Shown: positions 51,377 through 63,100, counted from the stretch's first letter. The stretch is DNA of 64,000 nt from Paulinella micropora (GCA_009731375.1 BJOX01000003.1:1607160-1671159), one strand, 5' to 3'. Notes: generated by a model not told the origin, from the letters alone. Numbers and translations: made by a program.

Positions 51377-51549
51377 AAGAAAAAAAGACAGAATCTCATG
51401 GTATGGTTGTTGGCCATGCTGATGATGCTGGTAGTGGTGCTGGCGTTGGTGGTGCTGATTGAGATAGAGATTGAGAGTAAGAGGGCAATGATATTGGTAG
51501 GCGATTGCCTGGAGCTGTCGAATGGCAAGTGCGCCTGAGAGAGTTTCAA

Positions 51550-53070
51550 AAAAAGTCAAAGGGGTTTTGCAGGGTGTTGAAACAAAAAGGACAGCTATGA
51601 AACTCTCCGCGCTGACTGACATCTTGACAGGAATGAAACCCGTCAGGTAAAAATCACCTTCCGTAAGAGACAGCATATGTGTACGATGTCCTCGGTCTTC
51701 TCTGATGCGATCAATAACAATCAACCAAGAAATTCGGAACTTGAGTTGGAAAAGTCTCTGCATTAGAGCGTGTTTGATTTCTTCTGGAAACGCCGCCCAT
51801 AATAGATATACGACAAGCGACTCATTCCATGAGGGTGGTACCCAATCTACAGTGTTCTCCGCCCGACTATCTCATAATATCTTCGGTCGAGAGAGGTCGC
51901 ATATCTGGAGTTCCGTGACTGTCTTCCAATTACTCTCAAACGATACACTGTAATTGGCTTCTTCTATGCCAGCATACTTCTTGAACTTGCATATTTGTCC
52001 AACGCACAGAACATGCCCAGGCCCGCAACCAACATCAAGTAAGACACTCTTCTTACGCTCTTCAGCTGGTATGGAAAACAAACATCTTAAAACCGCAAGG
52101 GGCCTCAAAGTGCCACGAAAGCCTTTTGTGTTGTGTCCGAGATCACGCATCCTTCGATGAATCGTTCTAGCAGTGAGGCCCAGGGAGTCCATCTCAGACG
52201 AGGAGTGCATGAAAGTAACATTGGTTGCTTGGCATTTTTCGCATGGTGATAGCTTCACAGAAAAACCATTGATTTGATAACAATTCTGGCATTCCCATGG
52301 AGGCATTCTGTTCCAGCAGGTGAGTACGGTGGTTGAAAATATGTTTACAGGTATGAGGTGTGGTGCAGCTGGTGCTACTTTAAGTGCGACGGTTTGTGGT
52401 GGTTGCAGTGATGCAGCTGCTATTGACGAGGAAGGTCCTCTTGGTGATTTTTCCTGTTTTGGTGATGTTTGTGATGTTACCAGCTGATCTGTTGCAAAAA
52501 TCTTGCACAGGTGGTTTTGTTCATGGCATTCTTTTCCCTGAGGAAGAGAACAATTCTCGAAAGGATGCACAGGCTTTTTGCACTGGACGCAACGATGGCT
52601 AGAATTCGAAGCGATCGAAAAGTGGCAGGAAGGACATTTCGTATCGCTGGTGGCTGATGCTGAAACTGGTGCTGGCACAGCTTCTGGTGGTCCTGGTGGT
52701 GCGTCTGTTTGGCCATCTGCTTCTGCTTCTGGTGTTTTTCCAGCTGCTGCATCTGGTTGTTTTGCAAGTGGTGAAGCTGGTGCCTTGCCTCTCGTTGGTG
52801 ATGGCTTAGGGTCTTTGGTAGCTGTAGACGCTGATGCTGTAACTGTTGATGCTGGCGAATCTTCTGGTGGTCGTGGAGCTGGTGGTTCTGGCAAAGCTTC
52901 TGGTGGTCCTGGTGGTGCGTTTGTTTGACCATCTGCTTCTGCTTCTGTTGTTTTTTCAGCTGCTGCAACTGGTTGTTTTGCAAGTGGTGAAGCTGGTGCC
53001 TTGCCTCTCGTTGGTGACGGCTGAGGGTCTTCGGCAGCTGTAGACGCTGATGTAGTAGTAGTAATAGTAA

Positions 53071-53123
<53 letters not shown>

Positions 53124-53131
53124 CTAGAAGC

Positions 53132-53184
<53 letters not shown>

Positions 53185-53233
53185 GAGGAGGAGGAGGAGG
53201 AGGAGGAGGAGGAGTCTCTCGCACTCTCTCCAT
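51550..53233 (-). CDS. Zinc-finger / SAM-methyltransferase protein with an in-frame TGA
   Basis: The N-terminus is Pro/Thr low-complexity from a (GTA)n array (53050-53210). Two ~71-residue repeats follow (each with PSPTRGKAPASPLAKQP). A Cys/His cluster near residues 202-245 (KCPSCHFSIA...HRCVQCKKPVHP) precedes a RanBP2-type finger near 315-337 (WECQNCYQINGFSVKLSPCE). The class I methyltransferase motif SVLLDVGCGPGHVL and acidic GIEEANY sit near 398-430. The frame stops at TGA 51872-51874 but continues in the same frame with ENTVDWVPPSWNESLVVYLL and onward to about 51600, as a methyltransferase C-terminal half should. The stop is therefore a nonsense mutation, sequence error or unrecognised intron. 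DOT1-like enzymes share the general motif, but the assignment is open. Confidence 0.55.
53050..53210. repeat. (GTA)n/(GGA)n triplet array
   Basis: The triplet array encodes poly-Thr/Pro on the minus strand at the start of the methyltransferase-type frame. The real start codon may lie elsewhere. Confidence 0.85.
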
Positions 53234-53505
53234 CTCTCTCTTCTCCTCTTCTTACTCTCTCTCCATCTCTCTCTTCTTCTTTTTGTTCCATTCCCGTTGG
53301 TTGCTCTCGTTCTCTGCTTGCAAATAATCCGGAAGAGGTCTGTGCTCGTTGATGAATGTAAGAAAGCTCTCGTTTTCGGCTGCAGCTCCAGTGAACAAAG
53401 CTTTGCATTCTAGGCTTTTCCCATAGCGCCTTGGTCTGCCGGGGCTGTGCTTATCTTCACTTGGTCCTGCCTACATTTCAACAATTACAAGACAACAATT
53501 GTCAT

Positions 53506-54552
53506 GCTTCTGGCATGTGTTGGTGTTGGTGTTGGTGCTGGGTCTAGCTGTGGTGCTGTTTGTTTTGCTTCTGATTGGCGTGATACGATCACAATGAGGT
53601 GCTTGTTATGTTTGTGCTGGTGCTGTGTATTGAAAACCAAGGCAGCTTCCATTTCTCTCTTCGCTTTAGCACGATCTTCCGCATCTCTCTTTTCTTCATA
53701 TTGTTCAAAAGTGACGGGGACATCTACCTATATATACATTAAGAGACGATTGCTATAATAATATCTATCATATTATATCTCAGCTTCCTCATTTACCATC
53801 CTTTATCGAATCATTATCCGGATCCTCTTCCTCTTCACACTCTTCTTCCTCTACATCTCCTTCCTCTTGATTTCTCTTCCTCTCCCTGCGAATCCCCATC
53901 CTCCCTTTTCTCCTCTTCCTTGTTGGTGGTGGTGTTGCTGGTGGTGGTGTTGGTTGTGGTGATGGTGGTAGTGTTGTTGGTTGCAATTGTGGTGTAAGGT
54001 GGTGATGGTGTTGACGGTGTTGTTGGCGGTGTTGTTGGTGGTGTTGTTGATGTTGGTGGTGGTGTTGTTGGTGATGTTGGTGTTGGTGGTGTTGGTGTTG
54101 GTGGTGTTGGTGGTGGTGGTGCTGGTGTAGTACGTTGGGCGACGAGGGGGGTGGCTGGGGCACGCTTAAGCCAGAGCCGGCGCCAGACAAAGAGCTGGTC
54201 GATGAGCTGCTCTGTGCGCTTGACGGTCGGGCGTGCTGTGACATAACATAATTGCATAGATCAAGAAAAGAAAAGAACACACTTAGTTTCTTTCAGGTGG
54301 TGTTGGTGAAGGTGTAGTACGTCGGTAGTTGTGTTGGTGGTGGTGGTGGAATTGGTGGCTTTGGTGTTGGTGTTGGTGGTGGTGGTGGTGGTGTTGGTGG
54401 AGGTGTAGTACGTTGGCCGACGACGAGGGGGGTGGCTGGGGCACACTTAAGCCAGAACCGGCGCCAGACAAAGAGCTGGACGATGAAGTGCTCTGTGCAC
54501 AGAAAAGGTCGGAGGTGCTGTGACATAACATAATTGCATAGATCAAGAAAAG
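53506..54552. repeat. Local duplication, copy B
   Basis: This is the partner of 50338-51376, diverged mainly in the length of (GGTGTT)n tracts (about 53925-54125). A partial third copy of the AGAACAC(A/G)CTTAGTTTCTTTC junction follows at 54557. Confidence 0.8.
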
Positions 54553-54564
54553 AAAAGAACACGC

Positions 54565-55456
54565 TTAGTTTCTTTCAGGTGGTGTTGGCGGTGGTGTAAT
54601 ACGTCGGTAGTGGTGTTGGTGGTGGTATTGGTGGCGGTGAGTGGCGGTGCTGGTGATACAACTAACCGATGATGTTGTGGTCTTGGTGTTGATGCAGTTG
54701 GTTGAGCTACTGGAGCTGGCGATGCTCATGTCATCGTCTACTTCGTCTTGATGATATGGGCCTCCAGGCGTATTTCCGGTCAGAAATTCATCGCTCTCTT
54801 GCGCATCCATGAGAGAAAAAAAATTGCTTGTCTTTTTGGGGACCAGGACGTCGTAGTGCGAACCGGAAGTCACGCCTTCGCTCTTGTTCCAATGCGCTTT
54901 CAGTCGAACCACCGGAAGACAAGGATCCAGAGTAATTTCTTCGTTATAGGGGAGAAGGTTCATTGGTTTGTGAAAACACTGGTTGTAAATCAAAAACAGG
55001 TATCCGTTGTAAACCAACGGAGCCATTCTCAGAATCGGTAAATCCTGTATCTCCGCTCTTTCAGGGTCTGGACCCGACTGCACTGTCTTTTTCGGGGCGA
55101 ATTTGTTCTAAATTATCTGTTTGAAAGATGGCAAAATTGTTTGGTTCAGAGCAGGTTCCTAAGTGGTTCCCGATTTTCCGCTGACCTCGCGCATGCAATT
55201 TATTTCCTGAAGGGCCCTGCCCAAAAACGGACTGGTCAGTATCACGCCAGTGCTCAATAGCGAGGTTCAACTTTTCCAAGCTTTGATCTAATAACTTAGC
55301 AACCAGCTGATTTCTTACATCAACCCATTTTTCAACGCTGGTGTCCTGGCCGTTGACAAAGTAGCTGACCGCGCGATAGAAGCAACCGTCAGAGTCAGGA
55401 CTCATTTTTATGGTGTCAAACTTTTCGTCTGCGTTGAACGGAAAGTCTTCTGGCAT
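54565..55456 (-). CDS. OTU-family cysteine protease (deubiquitinase-like), two exons
   Basis: Exon 1 (about 55190-55456) contains KMSPDSDGCFYRAVSYFVNG, matching the OTU catalytic loop D-G-x-C-x3-A, although the spacing is D-G-C rather than the usual D-G-N-C. Exon 2 (from a GTGCAG acceptor at about 55077) contains MAPLVYNGYLFLIYNQC and GSHYDVLVPKK, the HYD-x-L catalytic-histidine motif. OTU proteases remove ubiquitin-like modifiers and also occur in transposons. A donor at CGAG|GTCAGC and an intron of about 110 bp would join the halves. The C-terminus runs into Ser/Thr/His low complexity and probably ends by splicing near 54700. A zinc-finger segment lies upstream in the same frame. Confidence 0.6.
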
Positions 55457-55777
55457 ACAATATTTTTCCTTGTACTTCTTGCAAGATTAAATGTGTTCAA
55501 CCATCTCGTCCAGGCCGACTAACTCAGAGCAAAAGGTGCATTTCTCAAAGTCGCGCTTATTAGCAGGGTTTGCTTTTCTTCCTGTAGTGACCTTTCTTGT
55601 AATGATATTATTAGTGAATATGCTAGTGGTGATGGAGGAGGGAGGAGGGAGGGGGGAGGGGGTCATAATTTCCATGGAGCACCACCACTTTTTGCAGGTT
55701 ATGCACTTAATATGGGGTTCTTGATCTCTTAAAGGTTTTCTGCAGCATTGACACTGTTCAGCTGGATCTCTGCGCAT
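55457..55777 (-). CDS. Zinc-finger N-terminal segment of the OTU gene, interrupted by TAA
   Basis: The frame reads RRDPAEQCQCCRKPLRDQEP, IKCITCKKWWC, then EKCTFCSELVGLDEMVEHI, TAA (55487-55489), then SCKKYKEKYC, and passes in frame into the OTU exon. Counting the stop as one residue gives C-x2-C-x11-H-x3-C, a normal C2HC finger, so the TAA sits inside a conserved domain. The first four Cys form a separate ribbon-like pair. Likely one gene with a nonsense change or sequence error. Confidence 0.5.
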
Positions 55778-56301
55778 GCAAAAACAAAACGATCGAATTT
55801 ACGTGCGTGACGATTTGATGCATAAATAAAAGTAAATATGTTACAAAAACAGGGTGCGGAGGGAACCTTTTCTCTTGCTGGTCCATCTTGCAAACTAGCA
55901 AAAAAAAAAACACGACCATCAACTATATCAACAATAGATCTGACAATGATTTGAGACCAACACCATCACAACCAACAGCACAGAAAGGGAGATAGAAGGA
56001 GAAGACGAAGAGAGAGATATCAGGGGAAGTGAGTGAGTGAGTGTGTGTGTGAGAAAGAAAGAGAGAGAGAGAGCGAGAGCGAGAGAGATAGTGATGGCGT
56101 CTGTCATTGGTACTGGTGCGGGTGTTGGTGCTGCTGGTGTTGTTTGTTATGATAGTGAATATAGTGATGGTGGTGTAACTAGTGAGGTTGATGCCGCTTG
56201 TGGTGGTGGTGGTGGTGGTAGTTCTGGCGCTGGTGGTGGTGGAAGTGCTGATTGTGGTGCTGATGGTGGTGCTTCTGCTGCTGCTGGTGCTGGTAGTATG
56301 T
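55778..56301. other. Intergenic, simple-sequence rich
   Basis: A-rich and (GA)n stretches lead into GGTGGT-rich DNA at 56110-56330. The Gly/Ala-rich plus-strand frame there is most likely cryptic simple sequence. Confidence 0.6.
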
Positions 56302-57241
56302 GTGGTGCTTGCTTGACATTTGGTGGTTTGTGATGTTGAGCTAGAGAGAGAGAGAGAGGAGATCAGCTGGTCATTTTAAATTTGATACAGCATAATAGCT
56401 AATACTCAGACGTTAAACAAGAAGACACGAAAAGATAGGTAAAAAAAAAAAGAATGGTCGTTTCAGTTGTAGTTGGTTGTGCTTACTGGTGACACCTGGT
56501 GCTTCATGTTGATTAGACAGAGAGAAGGAGAGAAAAGGAGAGAGACCCTGGGCCTGAATTCGTTGTCATACAGATTCCTGCATGAGACAAACTCCCCCAT
56601 ATATTTGCAGCCCTGATACGTTGCGCATTGATTGAAAGGACACGGCTCTGTCGTCATTAGCTTATGAGATCACCAGAAGGTTTGCACCAGGGATCACCCA
56701 GGCGTCGGAGTTTTAATATTTTTCGACAAGAAAGTGTTCGGTCTGCTGGGGTTTGCTGAGTTTCGCTTGAAGTTTTGATATTTGTCGACAAGAAATTTTG
56801 GCATTTGGCAAAATGATTTTTTTCCAGGTGATTTGCCTGGTGTTGCTTAGTGTTTTTGACCTCGAGATTGACTCGTTGAATGGCACCAAACTTCAGACAT
56901 TGATAAAGACACCACGATGTGGTGCTTTTTTCATGTTTCACTCTGCGGTAGCAGTAAGCAATGAATATTGATAAAGACACCACGATGTGGTGCTTTTTTC
57001 ATGTTTCACTCTGCGGTAGCAGTAAGCAATGAATATTAATCTTTCGTTCCTGTATGTTCAGGATCCGTCTGCTTTCTTGATGATAGCTGACACGAATTTT
57101 GAAAACATTGAAAATTTGAGCCCCCTTGAGACTTGTCTTGGTGTTCTGACCAGTTTATTTTAAATTGTTTGTTTTGTATGTTTTGTTTGTTTTGTTTGTT
57201 TTGTTTGTTTTGTTTGTTTTGTTTGTTTTGTTTGTTTTGTT
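56302..57241. repeat. Large inverted repeat, left arm
   Basis: The arm reads as the reverse complement of about 58860-59895, beginning GTGGTGCTTGCTTGACATTTG and ending in (TTTGT)n at the gap. It holds a 68-bp tandem duplication (from 56899 and 56967) and a short Cys-rich frame (TEPCPFNQCATYQGC) conserved in both arms. Confidence 0.85.
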
Positions 57242-58230
57242 NNNNNNNNNNNNNNNNNNNNNNNNNNNNNNNNNNNNNNNNNNNNNNNNNNNNNNNNNNN
57301 NNNNNNNNNNNNNNNNNNNNNNNNNNNNNNNNNNNNNNNNNNNNNNNNNNNNNNNNNNNNNNNNNNNNNNNNNNNNNNNNNNNNNNNNNNNNNNNNNNNN
57401 NNNNNNNNNNNNNNNNNNNNNNNNNNNNNNNNNNNNNNNNNNNNNNNNNNNNNNNNNNNNNNNNNNNNNNNNNNNNNNNNNNNNNNNNNNNNNNNNNNNN
57501 NNNNNNNNNNNNNNNNNNNNNNNNNNNNNNNNNNNNNNNNNNNNNNNNNNNNNNNNNNNNNNNNNNNNNNNNNNNNNNNNNNNNNNNNNNNNNNNNNNNN
57601 NNNNNNNNNNNNNNNNNNNNNNNNNNNNNNNNNNNNNNNNNNNNNNNNNNNNNNNNNNNNNNNNNNNNNNNNNNNNNNNNNNNNNNNNNNNNNNNNNNNN
57701 NNNNNNNNNNNNNNNNNNNNNNNNNNNNNNNNNNNNNNNNNNNNNNNNNNNNNNNNNNNNNNNNNNNNNNNNNNNNNNNNNNNNNNNNNNNNNNNNNNNN
57801 NNNNNNNNNNNNNNNNNNNNNNNNNNNNNNNNNNNNNNNNNNNNNNNNNNNNNNNNNNNNNNNNNNNNNNNNNNNNNNNNNNNNNNNNNNNNNNNNNNNN
57901 NNNNNNNNNNNNNNNNNNNNNNNNNNNNNNNNNNNNNNNNNNNNNNNNNNNNNNNNNNNNNNNNNNNNNNNNNNNNNNNNNNNNNNNNNNNNNNNNNNNN
58001 NNNNNNNNNNNNNNNNNNNNNNNNNNNNNNNNNNNNNNNNNNNNNNNNNNNNNNNNNNNNNNNNNNNNNNNNNNNNNNNNNNNNNNNNNNNNNNNNNNNN
58101 NNNNNNNNNNNNNNNNNNNNNNNNNNNNNNNNNNNNNNNNNNNNNNNNNNNNNNNNNNNNNNNNNNNNNNNNNNNNNNNNNNNNNNNNNNNNNNNNNNNN
58201 NNNNNNNNNNNNNNNNNNNNNNNNNNNNNN
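57242..58230. other. Assembly gap (989 N)
   Basis: The gap lies inside the inverted repeat loop. Confidence 0.99.
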
Positions 58231-58250
58231 GGTATGTTCAATGAAAATAC

Positions 58251-58326
58251 TGGTGGCACCGACGGGAATCGAACTGGCGACAGGGCCCAGATGGTAGAAC
58301 TTGACCACTGGGCTATCACGGTGTCC
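58251..58326 (-). repeat. tRNA-like sequence (SINE head or tRNA pseudogene)
   Basis: The minus strand is exactly 76 nt from GGACACCG to ...CGGTGCCACCA. It has an A box TAGCCCAGTGGT at the right place and a B box GTTCGATTCC at canonical positions 53-61. The acceptor pairs 6 of 7 bases if shifted by one, but the T stem is poor, so it is not a sound tRNA. A second partial copy (TACTGGTGGCACCGACGGGA) lies at 58337-58362, next to (AAT)n. An encoded CCA and repetition point to a tRNA-derived SINE. Confidence 0.55.
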
Positions 58327-58359
58327 AATATGAAAATACTGGTGGCACCGACGGGAATC

Positions 58360-58460
58360 GAAATAATAATAATAATGATAATAATAATAATATATATATA
58401 TACATATATATAATATATATATACATATATATATGAATATATATATATGTATATATACTG
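58360..58460. repeat. (AAT)n and (TA)n arrays
   Basis: (AAT)n followed by TATATATACA-type sequence, adjoining the tRNA-like repeat. Confidence 0.85.
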
Positions 58461-58674
58461 AATGTTGTGGGGAAAATTCGCCTGGACGTTTGCACAATTA
58501 GATTAATATTAATGCTTACGCTGGTGACATAATGAAAAAACACAAGTCTCAAACAGGCTCAATTGTCATGATCAGCAGTTAATATTTGCAATCATCATGA
58601 TCAAGGTATATATAGCTAGCTATGCTAGTCAAGAATAGAATTCGAAGGTCTAGGCATACGGACTGTAACCCATA

Positions 58675-59030
58675 AAACAAAACAAACCAATGAATCAAAC
58701 AAAGGAAGCAAAACACAAACCAAACAAACCAAACAAACCAAACAAACCAAACCAAACAAACCAAACCAAACAAACCAAACAAACCAAACAAACCAAACAA
58801 ACCAAACAAACAAAGCTAAACAAAGCTAAACAAATTTAAACTCACAAAACAACAAAACAAGCCAAACAAACAAACAAACAAAACAAACAAAACAAACAAA
58901 ACAAACAAAACAAACAAAACAAACAAAACAAACAAAACAAACAAAACAAACAAAACAAACAAAACAAACAAAACAAACAAAACAAACAAAACAAACAAAA
59001 CAAACAAAACAAACAAAACAAACAAAACAA
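58675..59030. repeat. (AAACC)n / (AAACAAAC)n array
   Basis: CAAACCAAAC units pass into AAACAAAC units that pair with the TTTGTTTG end of the left arm. Confidence 0.9.
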
Positions 59031-59895
59031 ATAATTTAAAATAAACTGGTCAGAACACCAAGACAAGTCTCAAGGGGGCTCAAATTTTCAATGTTTTCAA
59101 AATTCGTGTCAGCTATCATCAAGAAAGCAGAGGGATCCTGAACATACAGGGACGAAAGATTAATATTCATTGCTTACTGCTACCGCAGAGTGAAACATGA
59201 AAAAAGCACCACATCGTGGTGTCTTTATCAATATTCATTGCTTACTGCTACCGCAGAGTGAAACATGAAAAAGGCACCACATCGTGGTGTCTTTATCAAT
59301 GTCTGAAGTTTGGTGTCATTCAACGAGTCAATCTCGAGGTCAAAAACACTAAGCAACACCAGGCAAATCACCAGGAAAAAAATCCTTTTGCCGAATGCCA
59401 AAATTTCTTGTCGACAAATATCAAAACTTCAAAGCGAAACTTCAGCAAACTCCAGCAGACCGAGCACTTCAAAGCGAAACTTCAGCAAAACTCCGACGCC
59501 TGGGTGATCCCTGGTGCAAACCTTCTGGTGATCTCATACGCTGATGACAACAGAGCCGTGTCCTTTAAATCAATGCGCAACGTATCAGAGCTGCAAATAT
59601 ATGGGGGAGTTTGTCTCATGCAGGAATCTGTATGACAAACGAATTCAGGCCCATGGTCTCTCTCCTTTTCTCTCCTTCTCTCTGTCTAATCAACATGAAG
59701 CACCAGGTGTCACCAGTAAGCACCACCAACTACAACTGAAACGACCATTCTCTTTTTTTCTACTATCTTTTCGTGTCTTCTTGTTTAACGTCTGAGTATT
59801 AGCTATTATGCAGTATCAAATTTAAAATGACCAGCTGATCTCCTCTCTCTCTCTAGCTCAACATCACAAACCACCAAATGTCAAGCAAGCACCAC
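58860..59895. repeat. Large inverted repeat, right arm
   Basis: This is the complement of the left arm with some substitutions and indels, ending CAAATGTCAAGCAAGCACCAC at about 59895. It includes the 68-bp duplication and the Cys-rich frame (TEPCPLNQCATYQSC). Confidence 0.85.
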
Positions 59896-60039
59896 CAACT
59901 ACAACCGAAACAGATCTTTCTCTTGCTTTCTTTCAATAGCAGTCAAGCTCTTCTCTGGACTGTCAGCCTGGCATCTAGAGCGGCCAGGATGTATCAAAAA
60001 TGATTGCTTTGCTGGTTTTATTGTTGGTCGTGGTCGTGG

Positions 60040-60094
<55 letters not shown>

Positions 60095-60118
60095 TCTCGC
60101 CGATAACTTCTCCTGCAG

Positions 60119-63100
60119 GTTCTTGCAATGAAGTCTGGACCCACGAAAAGCAAATTTTGGGGAAAACAAGGAAAGCTTCGTTATGGCCTTCTTGCCCATA
60201 ACATGCATTTTGCTTGGTTCTTGGAACATGTAAGATCTCTGGAAACCTCTGTTGTTGAACGATGCCTTCAATCCGACACGGGAGGCTGCTTTCGCGACAA
60301 TGCGACAATACACGATGTTAAATGGAGCCAAGTCTATGGTACTTGACCTCGGTTGCTTTGTCCGTTGCATCAGCACCCACGTATTTGTTTGTTTGTGATA
60401 CAGCCTCGATTTGCAAAATGACGATCGCTGAATTCGAATGCAACGACTCGAAAATAAAAAAAAACAAACTAATGGTTTGTCCTTGTATTCAAATCAAGCA
60501 AATAATTAATAATGTTATAATACATATGTATTACATATATAACAAAATGCGTGACGACGGTGTTTGCTATGTTTTTCAGCAAATGTTGACGCAGCAACGG
60601 AAGCGTGTTGACCTATCTGCAAACCCAGGGACGTTTGGTGGGCCAATAACGATTATGAACTGGCAAATTTGACTTGGTTTGGTCGGCACCTCGACCTTTG
60701 GCATTGCGTTTTTCGAAAGACACACAACCTTAAACGTCTCTTTTTGTCGGTATGCTTGTGCAGGCTTAAAATTGTGCCCGTTCTGCTTTCTCTATATCCA
60801 CGGTATTGCTGCATCCACCACAGCTAGAACATGGGTCCAGGCAGCGTTGAGAGGCGAGGATGGAAGCAGAAAGGCAGCTTCGAGACGTCCATCCCAAAAA
60901 AGGAGCAATACTATGGTAGAAAATAACATTGAACTGTCGTGACATCTACAGAATGAATGTGCATCACATTACGTACATTAATATGTAGGAATTCCTGGAC
61001 GATATTCTAGCCACCATGACAGTGATCGGCCCCACGGATGGTTATAAGAAAGTCTTGGGCGCGACCAAGGACGAGTACCTCAAAACCATGGAAATATTCT
61101 TCCGGACGCTCTCGTTGCAGGCTGGGTATAAAGTAGGAGGTTTGAAGATATCTTCATTTTACAGTCTATGGCACGACAAGTACTCTGACTTCATTGTGTC
61201 GTCTTCTTCATTGCACGGTTTCCAGCTGACACAACAACACCTCACAAACAAAAAAGAATATGTTCAAACAACACATAAGCTAACTGAGGACCATCACTAC
61301 GTATACCAGCATCACCAGCATTACCCCTTGCAACGACACCAGCGCAACCACCAGCACCACCATCACTATCACCAGCATTGACAACATTATGACCACCTTC
61401 GCCATAAATAGCAGCAGCAGCAACAGCGCCACTAAAACCAGCACCATCAGTCAGCGTTACGCTTGCAGCACCACGAGCGCCACCACCAGCACAGCCACAG
61501 ACAATGATCAAAGTATCATTTCTTTGTCTTATCATTTTTTGCAGATTTCACCACGACTCAGTCTGTTTGCACAATGCTTGCAGGAAAAGGTTGTCCTGTC
61601 GAGGATGAAATAGTTGGCAGGATCCTAGCCGCACAGGAAAAGAACGACGAAGTGGAAGCTAAAAAAATTATCCGGGAATGGAAGGTAAGCTAACAGAACT
61701 CACCATTCTTGGATGTTGTCTTGTTTTATAATCTTTGCAGGACCATTGGCAATTAATCAGGACCAGCAAATTGTATTTTTACCGTACGTTTCTTTTACTT
61801 TTTCATCTCCCATTACCCCGTACTTACTGTTGATGGCAGTAATACTATGGCGTTGCAGTTAATGCGTCCTGGCGCAAGAGAAGTTTGGAGTCATCAGCCT
61901 CAACATTGACGGCATGAACAAGGCCAAAACCACAGTTCCTAACATCGGAAAGTCCTCTGGCGCAGGGCTGGTGTGGAAAGTGACTGGGGTCCGTTTGCAC
62001 AGCAGTGTTTGCAAGGACAGATTGTTTTATTCATCGATGTTTGCTGGGGACACCAATCTGAACCTGGAATGTCTATGCCGGGCTCTCAACGATCAACTAA
62101 TATAATAGAGGAAAAAGATCGATCATCAGGGACAGAAAGGGACAGGAGCTGAAGAAAAGTCTACACGCGCAAACGATTTACAATTTGCTGGTCCTGATCT
62201 CGATGAACGTCGACATGAAGGCAGCAAGGACGATTTCCTACCTGAGGTAAAGGCGTTTCAACACGCGTTTCTACAATGGACAACACCTGCAAGGACAACA
62301 AAAACTGGATCTTGATGAGCTTGCTGTGTGCCATGGTGTGGTTTGAGGTTGGTGGATTGGAAAGGTTTGAGGTCGGTTTTATGCAGGTCCGCTCATGAAA
62401 CAGCATGATTGTCCAGCACCAAGATAATCTAATGCAACAACACGTATATAGCACCATAGTCACCACGATCACCGTCATCATCACCGCACACAGCACCAGC
62501 ATCAATATCAGCGGAAACACCACCATCACCACAGGCAGCACCACCGTGAGCACCAGCAGGCACCCATGACCAGAACCATCATCCACCACCATCAGCACCA
62601 CCACTAGCACCAACACCAGCGCCAACACCACCAGCAGCACAACCAGCACCACAATCAGCACCAGCAGCACTACCAGAACCAAAATCAAGTCGATCCCGTA
62701 CCAATATAAGTGATGCAATAATTCTCACCAGCACCGCCACAAAGGTTAACAATTATCATTTACCAATTCATTGATCATTCGCATTCAGCTATCAACCATC
62801 GTCAGCCACAACATGCCATCATGGTAATCGCAGGCTACCACGCAATTGCAAGGAATCAGTCAAGAGTATCAACACCACAACAGGCAGCAGCATCAGTTCT
62901 AATTTTAATTTACCGTGAGTGTCATTTTTAGGTCGCCCATACCCACTTGGACGTTGATCAGCTGTTTGCGCAACTGGCTTCGATTCTGGGAAGGAAGAAA
63001 GCGCAGTGTCTGCGTGACCTCGTAGACGCAGGCCTGAGCATCAAGGCTAAAGTCGAAATTGTGGACTATGTGCTCGACTATAAAAGCTGGCTGGGGAACC

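Noticed and set aside
56037-56333. Gly/Ala-rich 98-residue frame
   Set aside because: Likely GGTGGT/GCTGGT cryptic simple sequence without a recognisable domain.
59216-59635. SYADD motif suggesting a reverse transcriptase in the right inverted-repeat arm
   Set aside because: No other RT motif is present, and the other arm has a base change that breaks the frame at this point.
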